NCBI RefSeq assembly: GCF_017744675.1
Contig: NZ_JAGIAV010000009.1
Location: 1-64,000, forward strand
From: Flavobacterium sp.
Lineage (GTDB): Bacteria; Bacteroidota; Bacteroidia; Flavobacteriales; Flavobacteriaceae
Direction of reading: 5' to 3'
Length of the DNA: 64,000 bases
Below, one piece after another: positions 16,650 to 24,290 of this stretch; position 1 is the first letter of the stretch; every line of letters begins with the position of its first letter. The position numbers were made by a program, and so were the translations under genes. The notes below the pieces were generated by a model. That model had not been told where the DNA came from, made no database searches, and saw only the letters and a list, made by a program, of their open reading frames with translations.

Positions 16650-17246
16650 ATGAAAAATAAAATTTTAATTCTAATCGGAATTCTGGTTTTGTCTTCTTGC
16701 CAAAACAAAGACAATTCAAAAAATATTGTCAAAACTATTGTTCAAGATACGTTGTCTAAAACTCTGGGAGGAACTGCAGATTTAAGTGAAGTTTCTGAAA
16801 AAGATAATAAAGCAGTAGCATTAATTCGTAAACAATTGCAGGTTTTATTGAAGAAAGATTTACCCGTAATGTCCAAAGGTCAAAGATTCTTCTATTATGA
16901 TGCTTTCGATTTAAATAACGATCAGCAAAATGAATATTTTGTTGGTTTCTCCAATTCGTATTTCTGCGGAAGTGGAGGCTGTTCAGGTTATATTCTAAAC
17001 AATAATGGAAAGGTGATCAATTCGTTTACTGTAACCGATTTTCCAATTTTAGTTACAACCAATTCTTCAGAGAAATTTTATAATCTGCTAATGCAAAGCA
17101 GAGGAACATTCTATCTCGTAAAAATGAAAAACGGAAAATATCCATCCAATCCTTCAGTACAAGAAAAATGGAAAGGTCAAGTCCCAAAAGAAACTACTTC
17201 TGTTTTAGATATTCAAGGAAAAAAATTGGAGAGGTATTCGTTTTAA
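16650..17246 (+). CDS. Lipoprotein of unknown function
   Basis: This 198-residue protein starts with a lipoprotein signal (MKNKILILIGILVLSSC, Cys17). It has a central FYYDAFDLNNDQQNEYFVGF segment with calcium-loop-like D/N spacing, and a small Cys/Gly patch (YFCGSGGCSGYIL). I do not recognise the family. It is expected to be membrane-anchored in the periplasm. A fragment of a repeat (ACCCGACAGGTTTTAA) lies in the 54-base gap after the dehydrogenase gene. Confidence 0.7.
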   Translation: MKNKILILIGILVLSSCQNKDNSKNIVKTIVQDTLSKTLGGTADLSEVSEKDNKAVALIRKQLQVLLKKDLPVMSKGQRFFYYDAFDLNNDQQNEYFVGFSNSYFCGSGGCSGYILNNNGKVINSFTVTDFPILVTTNSSEKFYNLLMQSRGTFYLVKMKNGKYPSNPSVQEKWKGQVPKETTSVLDIQGKKLERYSF

Positions 17247-17262
17247 ATAACAATTTTTAATG

Positions 17263-17424
17263 TTCCGTAGGAATATCGAGTTGGTAAAAAAAACGGAATA
17301 TCACTGTTTTGTGTCCTGTAGGGACACCTCTTACTTCGGAATAACTTTGCGAATCAAACGTTCCTACGGAACGTATTACCCTAATGTAAACTTGATTCTA
17401 CCGACGAGACATTCCTACGGAATG
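17263..17424. repeat. Cluster of four covarying mini-hairpins
   Basis: Four short palindromes share a core of TCC, loop and GGA: TTCC-GTA-GGAA (17263-17273), GTGTCC-TGTAG-GGACAC (17311-17327), CGTTCC-TAC-GGAACG (17359-17373) and CATTCC-TAC-GGAATG (17410-17424). The outer arm bases differ between copies yet always pair. They lie between a plus-strand lipoprotein gene and lysS (minus), outside any gene. Confidence 0.65.
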
Positions 17425-17442
17425 AGGAATTTTTTAAATAAA

Positions 17443-17475
17443 AAACCCGACAGGTTTTAAAAACCTGTCGGGTTT
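17443..17475. terminator. Bidirectional terminator at the end of lysS
   Basis: A near-perfect palindrome AAACCCGACAGGTTTT / AAAACCTGTCGGGTTT lies between convergent genes. The half-word CCCGACAGGTTTTAA also appears at 16608-16622, so this is probably a repeated element acting as a terminator. Confidence 0.75.
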
Positions 17476-17509
17476 GAAATATAATTAAAGTCCAGTTAAG
17501 CTTTAAAAT

Positions 17510-19210
17510 TTACCCCACCAATTCAACAAATTTAAACTCACCATCAACAACAACTTTAGTCAAACCGTGTTTCGATAAGTTTTTCATAGACGCATCCCAT
17601 TTTTTACCGCTTAAATTAGCTGTAATTTTAAGCTGTCCTAAATCCATTTTGTTTTCGTTTCCTTTCAATAAATCAACAATAAATTTCTCTTCATCAGAAA
17701 GTTCAACTGTTTGTTTTTTCTCAGGACGCATTTGTGGGAACAATAAAACTTCTTGAATAGAAGCATTATTTGTTAAATACATAATCAAACGGTCCATTCC
17801 AATTCCCATTCCAGAAGTTGGAGGCATACCGTACTCAAGAGCTCTTAAGAAATCTTCGTCGATAATTCCGTTTGCTTCATCATCACCTTTTGCAGCCAAA
17901 CGCATTTGATCTTCAAAACGCTCTCTTTGGTCAATTGGATCATTCAGCTCAGAATACGCATTTGCGATTTCTTTTCCACAAACCATTAATTCAAAACGCT
18001 CTGTCAAATCTGGATTATCACGGTGCTCTTTACAAAGCGGCGACATTTCTTTTGGATAATCTGTAATGAAAGTCGGCTGAATATAATTTCCTTCACATTT
18101 TGCTCCAAAAATCTCATCAATTAATTTTCCTTTACCCATTGTCTCGTCAACCTCAATTCCCATTCCGCGAGCTGCTTCAAACAACTCTTGTTCTGTTTTT
18201 CCAGAGATATCAAAACCAGTAAAATGTTTGATAGAATCGGTCATCGTAACACGAGCATAAGGCGCTTTAAAGTTGATTTTGTGCTCGCCAAAAGTAACTT
18301 CGCTAGTTCCGTTAACAGCAATTGCGCAATGCTCCAATAAACCTTCAGCAAATTCCATCATCCAGTTGTAGTCTTTGTAAGCTACATATATTTCCATTGC
18401 AGTAAACTCAGGATTATGTGTTCTGTCCATACCTTCATTACGGAAGTTTCTAGAGAACTCATAAACACCTTCAAATCCACCAACAATTAATCTTTTCAAA
18501 TATAACTCATTCGCAATACGCATGTAAAGCGGAATATCAAGCGAGTTGTGGTGCGTAATAAATGGTCTTGCCGAAGCTCCACCAGGAATTGACTGTAAAA
18601 CAGGAGTGTCAACTTCCAGATATCCTGCATCGTTAAAATAACCACGCATTGCAGTAAATAACTTGGTACGTTTGATAAAAGTTTCTTTAACCTGCGGATT
18701 TACAGTTAAATCTACATAACGCATTCTGTAACGCAATTCAGCGTCGTTAAAAGCATCATGTACATTTCCTTCCTCATCAACCTTTGGCAATGGTAACGGA
18801 CGTAACGTTTTGCTCAAGAAAGTAAAACCAGTTACGCGAATACATTTTGCACCAACTTGTGTAGTAAACAATTCACCTTCAATACCAATAAAATCTCCTA
18901 AATCAGTTAATTTTTTGAATACTTGGTTGTACAAAGTTTTATCGTCACCTTCACACAAAACATCGCGATTTACGTACAATTGAATACGTCCTTCGCTGTC
19001 TTGTAATTCAGCAAAACAAGCTTTACCTTGATCACGAACACTCATCAAACGACCAGCAACGATAACCTTCTTACCCTCTTCAAACGTTTCCTTTATCTGC
19101 TTCGAAGTGTGATTTACAGGAAAAAGATTAGCCGGATAAGGATTGATTCCTAAGTTGCGTAAGTTTTGAAGTTTTTCTCTTCTGATGATTTCTTGTTCTG
19201 ATAATGCCAT
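17510..19210 (-). CDS. lysS: Lysyl-tRNA synthetase, class II
   Basis: This 566-residue cytoplasmic enzyme charges tRNA-Lys. It has an N-terminal OB-fold anticodon-binding domain (about 55-150) and the class II catalytic core, with motif 2 around FRNEGMDRTHNPEFT and motif 3 PPTSGMGIGMDRLIMYL. Typical bacterial LysS is about 490-505 residues; here some 60 extra residues follow the core (SDEEKFIVDLLKG ... FKFVELVG), predicted as a small winged-helix-like tail. I believe related flavobacteria share this tail. A TATCTTTG -7 element is just upstream at 19234-19241. Confidence 0.96.
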   Translation of the reverse strand: MALSEQEIIRREKLQNLRNLGINPYPANLFPVNHTSKQIKETFEEGKKVIVAGRLMSVRDQGKACFAELQDSEGRIQLYVNRDVLCEGDDKTLYNQVFKKLTDLGDFIGIEGELFTTQVGAKCIRVTGFTFLSKTLRPLPLPKVDEEGNVHDAFNDAELRYRMRYVDLTVNPQVKETFIKRTKLFTAMRGYFNDAGYLEVDTPVLQSIPGGASARPFITHHNSLDIPLYMRIANELYLKRLIVGGFEGVYEFSRNFRNEGMDRTHNPEFTAMEIYVAYKDYNWMMEFAEGLLEHCAIAVNGTSEVTFGEHKINFKAPYARVTMTDSIKHFTGFDISGKTEQELFEAARGMGIEVDETMGKGKLIDEIFGAKCEGNYIQPTFITDYPKEMSPLCKEHRDNPDLTERFELMVCGKEIANAYSELNDPIDQRERFEDQMRLAAKGDDEANGIIDEDFLRALEYGMPPTSGMGIGMDRLIMYLTNNASIQEVLLFPQMRPEKKQTVELSDEEKFIVDLLKGNENKMDLGQLKITANLSGKKWDASMKNLSKHGLTKVVVDGEFKFVELVG

Positions 19211-19233
19211 TTTGTGCTATTTTTTTTCGTGTG

Positions 19234-19241
19234 CAAAGATA
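19234..19241 (-). promoter_or_regulatory. Candidate -7 promoter element of lysS
   Basis: The minus strand reads TATCTTTG, an exact TAnnTTTG match, 24-31 bases before the lysS ATG. Confidence 0.5.
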
Positions 19242-19349
19242 GTTTTTAAGTCGCAAAGTTGCAAAGTCATAAAGTCTAAAGTTTTAGAAAAGAGTAATGT
19301 TTTTTATTAGGAGCAGAAAAAGACGTTTTTTCAGGAACATTTTGTCCCG

Positions 19350-19418
19350 CTATCCGCTATATCTTTTTCTTGCTAAAGAAGCAAGAAAAAGGATACCGCT
19401 TCTATCGGGGCTAGTTTA
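19350..19418. repeat. Dispersed hairpin element, copy A
   Basis: CCCGCTATCCGCTATAT leads into a 12-bp stem CTTTTTCTTGCT/AGCAAGAAAAAG with loop AAAGA-like bases, then GGATACCGCTTCTATCGGG. A diverged copy with compensatory stem changes is at 38833-38905. Confidence 0.65.
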
Positions 19419-19565
19419 GAGGTTTTGTTTTTTATAAGAAGCCTGAGTTGGAGTCTTTATAAGAAGCGAAATAGTACCATCATGCTAATCAATTTTTATT
19501 TACTTTAAAATGTAAGAAATAAGCTAAAAAAATATTATATCTTTACTTCTCATAATCTTTAAAAA

Positions 19566-20291
19566 ATGAAGTACATATCTTTTTTTCTACTGCTAATTTC
19601 TTTTGGAAGCTGTCAAATTACAGAAAACCTTACAATTAATTCAGATGGAGGCGGTACATTAGAAATGGAGCAGCTTAGAGAAGAAAACAGTTATATGCAA
19701 TTGGCTGGAGAAGCGTATTCTAAAGAAAACGTTTTTAAAGACATCACTTATATTTTTAAAGATTACATCAGCAAATATAGTGAGAACTTCGTCAAGTACA
19801 AGCCAGAAGAGCAACAGTTGTTTCAAAAATATGCCGACGTAAAAGTGAACATCAAAAGGAGTTCTTTTGAGAAAGAATTTAGAACCGTTTTTACTCTTCA
19901 TTTTAATAAAGTTTCAGAAATTCCAGATTTATTTAAAACGGAAGATTATGTTTCGGATATTGAGCATAATTATGCTTTAACGGCAGAAAACCATTATTTC
20001 AGAATCGGATATGATTTTGATGGGAAAGTATTCAAACGTTCTGTTTCGATTATAAACATAGCCGAATTCGAAAAAGCAAAAGGAGAATCAGAAAACTTCA
20101 AAGCCAAATATGGAGCTTCAAAATTGACACAATCTTATGTTTTAAAATATCATTTTCCAAAAAATATTCACTCGGTCTCAAATTCAAGAGCAGTTATCAG
20201 TTCAGACAAAAAAACAGTAACGTTAGAATTTCAACTTTCCGATTTTGTTCAAAATCCTGAAAGCACCAATCTTGAAGTTGTATTACAGTAA
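19566..20291 (+). CDS. Lipoprotein, first of a tandem paralogous pair
   Basis: This 241-residue lipoprotein (lipobox ISFGSC, Cys16) starts its mature part with QITENLTINSDGGGTLEMEQ. The C-terminal part carries YVLKYHFPKNIHSVSNSRAVISSDKKTVTLEF. Both segments are repeated in the next gene (CTFTENITINDNGSG; YIVKYHFPKKIKKVSN), so the two are paralogues. The fold appears mixed alpha/beta with a long helical middle. I cannot name a family or function. It should be anchored in the cell envelope. Confidence 0.75.
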   Translation: MKYISFFLLLISFGSCQITENLTINSDGGGTLEMEQLREENSYMQLAGEAYSKENVFKDITYIFKDYISKYSENFVKYKPEEQQLFQKYADVKVNIKRSSFEKEFRTVFTLHFNKVSEIPDLFKTEDYVSDIEHNYALTAENHYFRIGYDFDGKVFKRSVSIINIAEFEKAKGESENFKAKYGASKLTQSYVLKYHFPKNIHSVSNSRAVISSDKKTVTLEFQLSDFVQNPESTNLEVVLQ

Positions 20292-20387
20292 AAAGGTTTG
20301 TTGGTTTTAAAATAAACTTAGCAACTTAGAATCTCAAACTTTAGTGCCTTAAAAAAGTTCGTATATTTGATAAAAAATTGTACAACG

Positions 20388-21131
20388 ATGAAATTATACC
20401 AATTACTTAGTTTTTCTTTTTTAATAGCGACTTTAACAAGTTGTACTTTTACTGAAAACATTACTATTAACGATAACGGAAGTGGAAAATTCTCTGTAGA
20501 TATGGATGGTTCTCCTATAATGGAGATGGCAGGTGATCAGATTGCGGGGCAAATGGGAGAAAATAAAAAAGATATAGATACTACTTTTACGTTCAAACAA
20601 GTATTTGAAGAAAAAAAAGACAGTATTGCTAAGTTGTCACCAGAGACACAAAAAGAACTTAAAAAATTGGAAAATTTTGTGGTATCAACAAAATTGAGCT
20701 CTGAGAAAAAACAGTTTTTAATGAACATGGGAACTGATTTTAAAAACGTAAACGAGCTTCAGGATATTTTACAAACATTAGGCACGCTTCAAAAATTAGA
20801 AGGAGGTTCAAACCCTATGGGAAGTGGTTTTGGAGATAATGGCAGTAAGCTAAGTTATACTTATGACGGAAAGAAATTTACAAGAAAAGCGGTTGTCGAT
20901 ATGCAAAAAAAAGCTGCAAAAGCAAAAGACACCACTGCAGATATGTCAAAAATGATGTTTGCTTCGTCGAGCTATATTGTAAAATATCACTTCCCAAAAA
21001 AGATCAAGAAAGTTTCTAATCCAAGTGCTTTGTTTAGCGACGATCGAAAATCAATTATAATTCAATACTCTTTTACGGATTATATGGAGAATCCCGACAA
21101 ACTTAACTTTGATGTTGAGTTTGAAAAATAA
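20388..21131 (+). CDS. Lipoprotein, second of a tandem paralogous pair
   Basis: This 247-residue lipoprotein (MKLYQLLSF...LTSC, Cys19) is paralogous to the product of 19566-20291: same mature N-terminus (TFTENITINDNGSGKF) and same C-terminal block (YIVKYHFPKKIKKVSNPSALFSDDRKS...). It differs in the middle, where it has a Met/Gly-rich stretch and a charged helical region. I start at 20388 because the upstream in-frame ATG at 20367 places seven extra residues before the signal. It is separated from lipB by only 5 bases, so the two are probably co-transcribed. Confidence 0.75.
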   Translation: MKLYQLLSFSFLIATLTSCTFTENITINDNGSGKFSVDMDGSPIMEMAGDQIAGQMGENKKDIDTTFTFKQVFEEKKDSIAKLSPETQKELKKLENFVVSTKLSSEKKQFLMNMGTDFKNVNELQDILQTLGTLQKLEGGSNPMGSGFGDNGSKLSYTYDGKKFTRKAVVDMQKKAAKAKDTTADMSKMMFASSSYIVKYHFPKKIKKVSNPSALFSDDRKSIIIQYSFTDYMENPDKLNFDVEFEK

Positions 21132-21136
21132 TTAAA

Positions 21137-21835
21137 ATGAACAAAAAAATCCAACTTCAGGATCTGGGCAAAAAAGACTATAAATCGACTTGGGAATATC
21201 AAGAAGAAATCTTTAAAGATATAGTCGATTTAAAAATCAAGAATAGAAGAGAAGAACTAGATCTGCCAACGCCAAATTACTTATTGTTTGTTGAGCATCC
21301 TCATGTTTATACTTTAGGGAAAAGCGGTGATCTAGAAAACTTATTATTAAACGAAAAACAGCTCGAAGCCAAAGGGGCGACTTTTTACAAAATTAATCGT
21401 GGAGGCGATATCACTTATCATGGACCAGGACAGATTGTAGGTTATCCGATTCTTGACTTAGAAAATTTCTTTACCGATATTCATAAATACTTGCGTTTGC
21501 TAGAAGAATCAATTATTCTAACATTAGCCGAATACGGATTAGAATCGGGAAGAAGCGACGGAGAAACTGGAGTCTGGCTTGGAGTAGGAACTCCGTTTGC
21601 ACGTAAAATTTGTGCAATGGGCGTTCGCGCTTCACGTTGGGTTACCATGCATGGTTTTGCTTTAAACGTCAATGTCGATTTAGGATATTTTGATAATATC
21701 ATTCCATGTGGAATTCGTGGGAAGGGCGTTACTTCATTAAATGTAGAACTTGGTGTAGAAAAAGTGGACGAAGAAGAAGTAAAAGCTAAAATCATAAAAC
21801 ATTTTACAGCGCTCTTCGAAGCTGAATTTGTTTAA
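21137..21835 (+). CDS. lipB: Lipoyl(octanoyl) transferase
   Basis: This 232-residue enzyme transfers octanoate from acyl-carrier protein to the lipoyl domains of 2-oxoacid dehydrogenases and the glycine cleavage H protein. RGGDITYHGPGQIVGYP (about 88-104), K157 in ARKICAMGVR and the acyl-accepting C191 in NIIPCGIRGKGVTSL are the expected catalytic features. Full length and cytoplasmic. It follows a lipoprotein gene by 5 bases; lipA is not in the window. A strong terminator follows. Confidence 0.95.
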   Translation: MNKKIQLQDLGKKDYKSTWEYQEEIFKDIVDLKIKNRREELDLPTPNYLLFVEHPHVYTLGKSGDLENLLLNEKQLEAKGATFYKINRGGDITYHGPGQIVGYPILDLENFFTDIHKYLRLLEESIILTLAEYGLESGRSDGETGVWLGVGTPFARKICAMGVRASRWVTMHGFALNVNVDLGYFDNIIPCGIRGKGVTSLNVELGVEKVDEEEVKAKIIKHFTALFEAEFV

Positions 21836-21852
21836 AACATATCTAAAAAAGT

Positions 21853-21888
21853 AAACCGTTTCAAATATACATTTGAAACGGTTTTTTA
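21853..21888 (+). terminator. Terminator of lipB
   Basis: A 14-bp stem AAACCGTTTCAAAT/ATTTGAAACGGTTT with a 4-base loop is followed by TTTATT. Confidence 0.88.
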
Positions 21889-22027
21889 TTTGACCTCATT
21901 TTTTTAGACAGAAAGCGTTTTTTTACTAAAAATATATTCGAAAAATCGAAAAACTATTTCGCAAAAGTTAAGATTTTGAAGGAAACACAAATTATAGAAG
22001 ATATGTAGTTTTCTTAGGTATTTGTGC

Positions 22028-22035
22028 TAAATTTG
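22028..22035 (+). promoter_or_regulatory. Candidate -7 promoter element of the SnoaL-like gene
   Basis: TAAATTTG matches TAnnTTTG, 45 bases before the ATG at 22080. No convincing -33 was seen. Confidence 0.4.
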
Positions 22036-22079
22036 AGTACTTAGTATTAAATTTAAATCTTATTCATTTCTGATTGCTT

Positions 22080-22931
22080 ATGAGAAAAATCTACTTATTC
22101 TGTTTCCTTTTTGTGCTTAATGGTCTTTTTGCGCAAAAGAAAGATAAATTATATCCCGTTGCAGTTTATGAAAAAGTGTGGCAGGAGAAAAATAGCGATA
22201 CCAGATTAAAGATGATTAAATCGATTTGGTTAGAAGACAGCACTTTTGAAGATCCTTCTGCTTCTATAAAAGGAATTGTGGCATTTAATAATGTGATCAA
22301 CGAATTTTACAAGAAAAATCCAGATGCGGTTTTAATATCAGGGGCAAAAATCGTAAAAGACAATTATGTAACCTGGGAATGGAAAGCTCTTGATTCTAAA
22401 AACAATCTTATTATTGCAGGGCGCGAATTTGCACGTTTAAATGGAAAAGGACAGGTGAGTAAAATTATTAGTTTTTGGGATAAAGGAGCAACCTTGTCTG
22501 AAGCTGATATCTTGAAGAACTTGGAAGCTGATAATCTAAAATTAGCTGTAAAATATTACGAAAGCCTTTTTAAAACAAAAGATTTTGATGCTTTGGCTAC
22601 TGTAGTAGCTGATGGAGCAGTTTACAATCAAGCTGCAGGTTTACCTTATGGCGGAGCTTATGTTGGTTTAAGCGAATGGACTAAAATGTTTGCAAAATCG
22701 ACTGAGTTTTTTGATTTTCAAATAGAAAAGGAACCAGTATATTTTAGCGATGCTTCTAAAAATGAAGTGATCATTTATTTTACTTTAAACTGCAAATCTA
22801 AAAAATCAGGGAAAACAATGTCAGTTCCCATTTCGGAACATTTAGATTTGAAAGACGGTAAAATTACAGCTGTCAGATCTTTTTATTCCGACACCAAAAC
22901 ATTTGCAGAATTTTTAAAAAGTAAAAAATAA
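22080..22931 (+). CDS. Secreted two-domain SnoaL/NTF2-like protein
   Basis: This 283-residue protein has a signal peptide (MRKIYLFCFLFVLNGLFAQ). Two cone-like alpha/beta domains appear to follow: about 20-140 (YEKVWQEKNSDTRLKMIKSIWLEDSTFEDP..., ending IISFWD) and about 160-280 (YYESLFKTKDFDALATVVADGAVYNQAAG..., ending AVRSFYSD). Both have the pattern of SnoaL/NTF2-like folds. Function cannot be inferred, since such folds serve as enzymes or binding domains. I start at the ATG 22080; an in-frame TTG two codons earlier is unlikely. It converges with rnhB across a shared terminator. Confidence 0.7.
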   Translation: MRKIYLFCFLFVLNGLFAQKKDKLYPVAVYEKVWQEKNSDTRLKMIKSIWLEDSTFEDPSASIKGIVAFNNVINEFYKKNPDAVLISGAKIVKDNYVTWEWKALDSKNNLIIAGREFARLNGKGQVSKIISFWDKGATLSEADILKNLEADNLKLAVKYYESLFKTKDFDALATVVADGAVYNQAAGLPYGGAYVGLSEWTKMFAKSTEFFDFQIEKEPVYFSDASKNEVIIYFTLNCKSKKSGKTMSVPISEHLDLKDGKITAVRSFYSDTKTFAEFLKSKK

Positions 22932-22934
22932 AAG

Positions 22935-22968
22935 AAACGACCTAAATTATTGGTCGTTTTTTTATTGA
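22935..22968. terminator. Terminator between the SnoaL-like gene and rnhB
   Basis: Stem AAACGACC/GGTCGTTT with a 9-base loop and a run of T on the plus strand. Its T-run overlaps the end of rnhB, which reads in from the other side. Confidence 0.75.
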
Positions 22969-23627
22969 AAGAAATCGAGTTCTAATTGTTCTGGCAAGAG
23001 CCTAAAACTCATCCTGTGATATTTTGTAGTTCCAAATTCTTTAATGGCTTCACGATGCTCCTTGGTTGGATATCCTTTATTTTGTTTCCAGTTATACATT
23101 GGGAACTCTTCATGAATTTTGTCCATATATTCATCACGATACGTCTTTGCTAAAACAGATGCAGCTGCAATGCTTAAGTATTTCCCATCACCTTTTATAA
23201 TGCTTTGATTTGGAATCGATTTTAAAAGTGTAATTTCTTCTTGAGAAAACTGTTTTCCAAAAGTATTTTTTAGTCCGAGTTTTGCATTCAAAGAACGATT
23301 TCCGTCAACAATAATATATTCCGGAATATGTTTTAGCTTCAAAATACATTCCTGCATTCCTTTCATCGAAGCATTTAAAATGTTTATTTCATCAATTTCG
23401 TCTGGAAACAAATGCGTCACGGCAAAACAAACAGCTTCTTTTTCAAGAACTGGCCTTAAAAGCGTTCTTGTTTTTTCAGATAGCTGTTTACTGTCATTTA
23501 GAATTTTATTTTCAAAATGTTCGGGTAAAATTATAGCAGCGGCAGTAACTGGCCCCGCAAGGCATCCTCTTCCCGCCTCATCGGTTCCTGTTTCTAAAAC
23601 AAATCCTGAGAAATTTTTTTCGAGCAT
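22962..23627 (-). CDS. rnhB: Ribonuclease HII
   Basis: This 221-residue endonuclease removes RNA, including single ribonucleotides, from RNA-DNA hybrids. The acidic site is visible as GTDEAGRGCLAGPV (D16, E17), with later acidic positions in IIVDGN and the segment KTYRDEYM. The DSKQLSEKTR motif is typical of RNase HII. Full length and cytoplasmic. It is monocistronic in this context, and a near-match -7 word (CATCTTTG) lies about 25 bases upstream. Confidence 0.95.
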   Translation of the reverse strand: MLEKNFSGFVLETGTDEAGRGCLAGPVTAAAIILPEHFENKILNDSKQLSEKTRTLLRPVLEKEAVCFAVTHLFPDEIDEINILNASMKGMQECILKLKHIPEYIIVDGNRSLNAKLGLKNTFGKQFSQEEITLLKSIPNQSIIKGDGKYLSIAAASVLAKTYRDEYMDKIHEEFPMYNWKQNKGYPTKEHREAIKEFGTTKYHRMSFRLLPEQLELDFFQ

Positions 23628-24290
23628 TTTTTAGGGTTTAAAAAAAGCAAAGATGGTACTTTTTTTCTAAAAATCATTAATACGTACAAATTGGAACAGT
23701 AGGATATTTTGTGTTTTTGCACAATCATATCAAGAGCCAAAATTGATAGAAATTTATGAGTTATTCAAAAATGAGATTAAATCAGTAATATTTTTTAAAA
23801 ACAAGAGAAAATATTTGAGTTTTATGATTTTTTTTGAAAAATGTTTAATTGAGAATTTTTAAAGAAATTCAAGAAAAAGGATAAAAATCGGATATTTATA
23901 AAACATAGAAGAATTGATTTACAATTTTTTATGTTAAAATAAGTGAATATGAGTGAAAAAAATGCAGGAATAAAACATTCTCAATTCAAAATGTTTTATT
24001 TTCTTCAGTCTTTTATAGGATATTACTGTTGTTTTTTTAATGTTTTTGCCCTGTTTTTTTGAGGTTATTCCTGTTTTAAATGTTAAATATATGTTAATAT
24101 TTTTAGTGATAAAATCGCAGTATTTTACGAATAATATATTGTATTGTATTATTAATCAGATGATTGTGTATTTCAAAACGAACACATGTTAAAGAAATAT
24201 TAAAAAACAGTAAAGCGTTATATAAAAACTGGGTTGTTGTTTTAAGAAAATATTATGATGTTTGCGACTTACTAATTCAAAATTTATAAA
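23628..24290 (+). other. Long AT-rich upstream region of the SusC gene, 663 bases
   Basis: No ORF, tRNA or strong hairpin is visible. A GATGTTTG word near 24257-24264, one mismatch from the -7 consensus, could be the susC-like promoter. The unusual length for this window is compatible with upstream regulation (sigma/anti-sigma or hybrid two-component control is common for such pairs), but no regulator gene is adjacent. Confidence 0.45.

Larger units (their letters stand above)
19211..19565. other. Divergent intergenic region, 355 bases
   Basis: Holds the lysS -7 element (19234-19241) and a dispersed hairpin element (about 19350-19418). Near 19537-19546 the word TATATCTTTA, one mismatch from the -7 consensus, may serve the following lipoprotein gene. 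No gene is seen. Confidence 0.5.
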
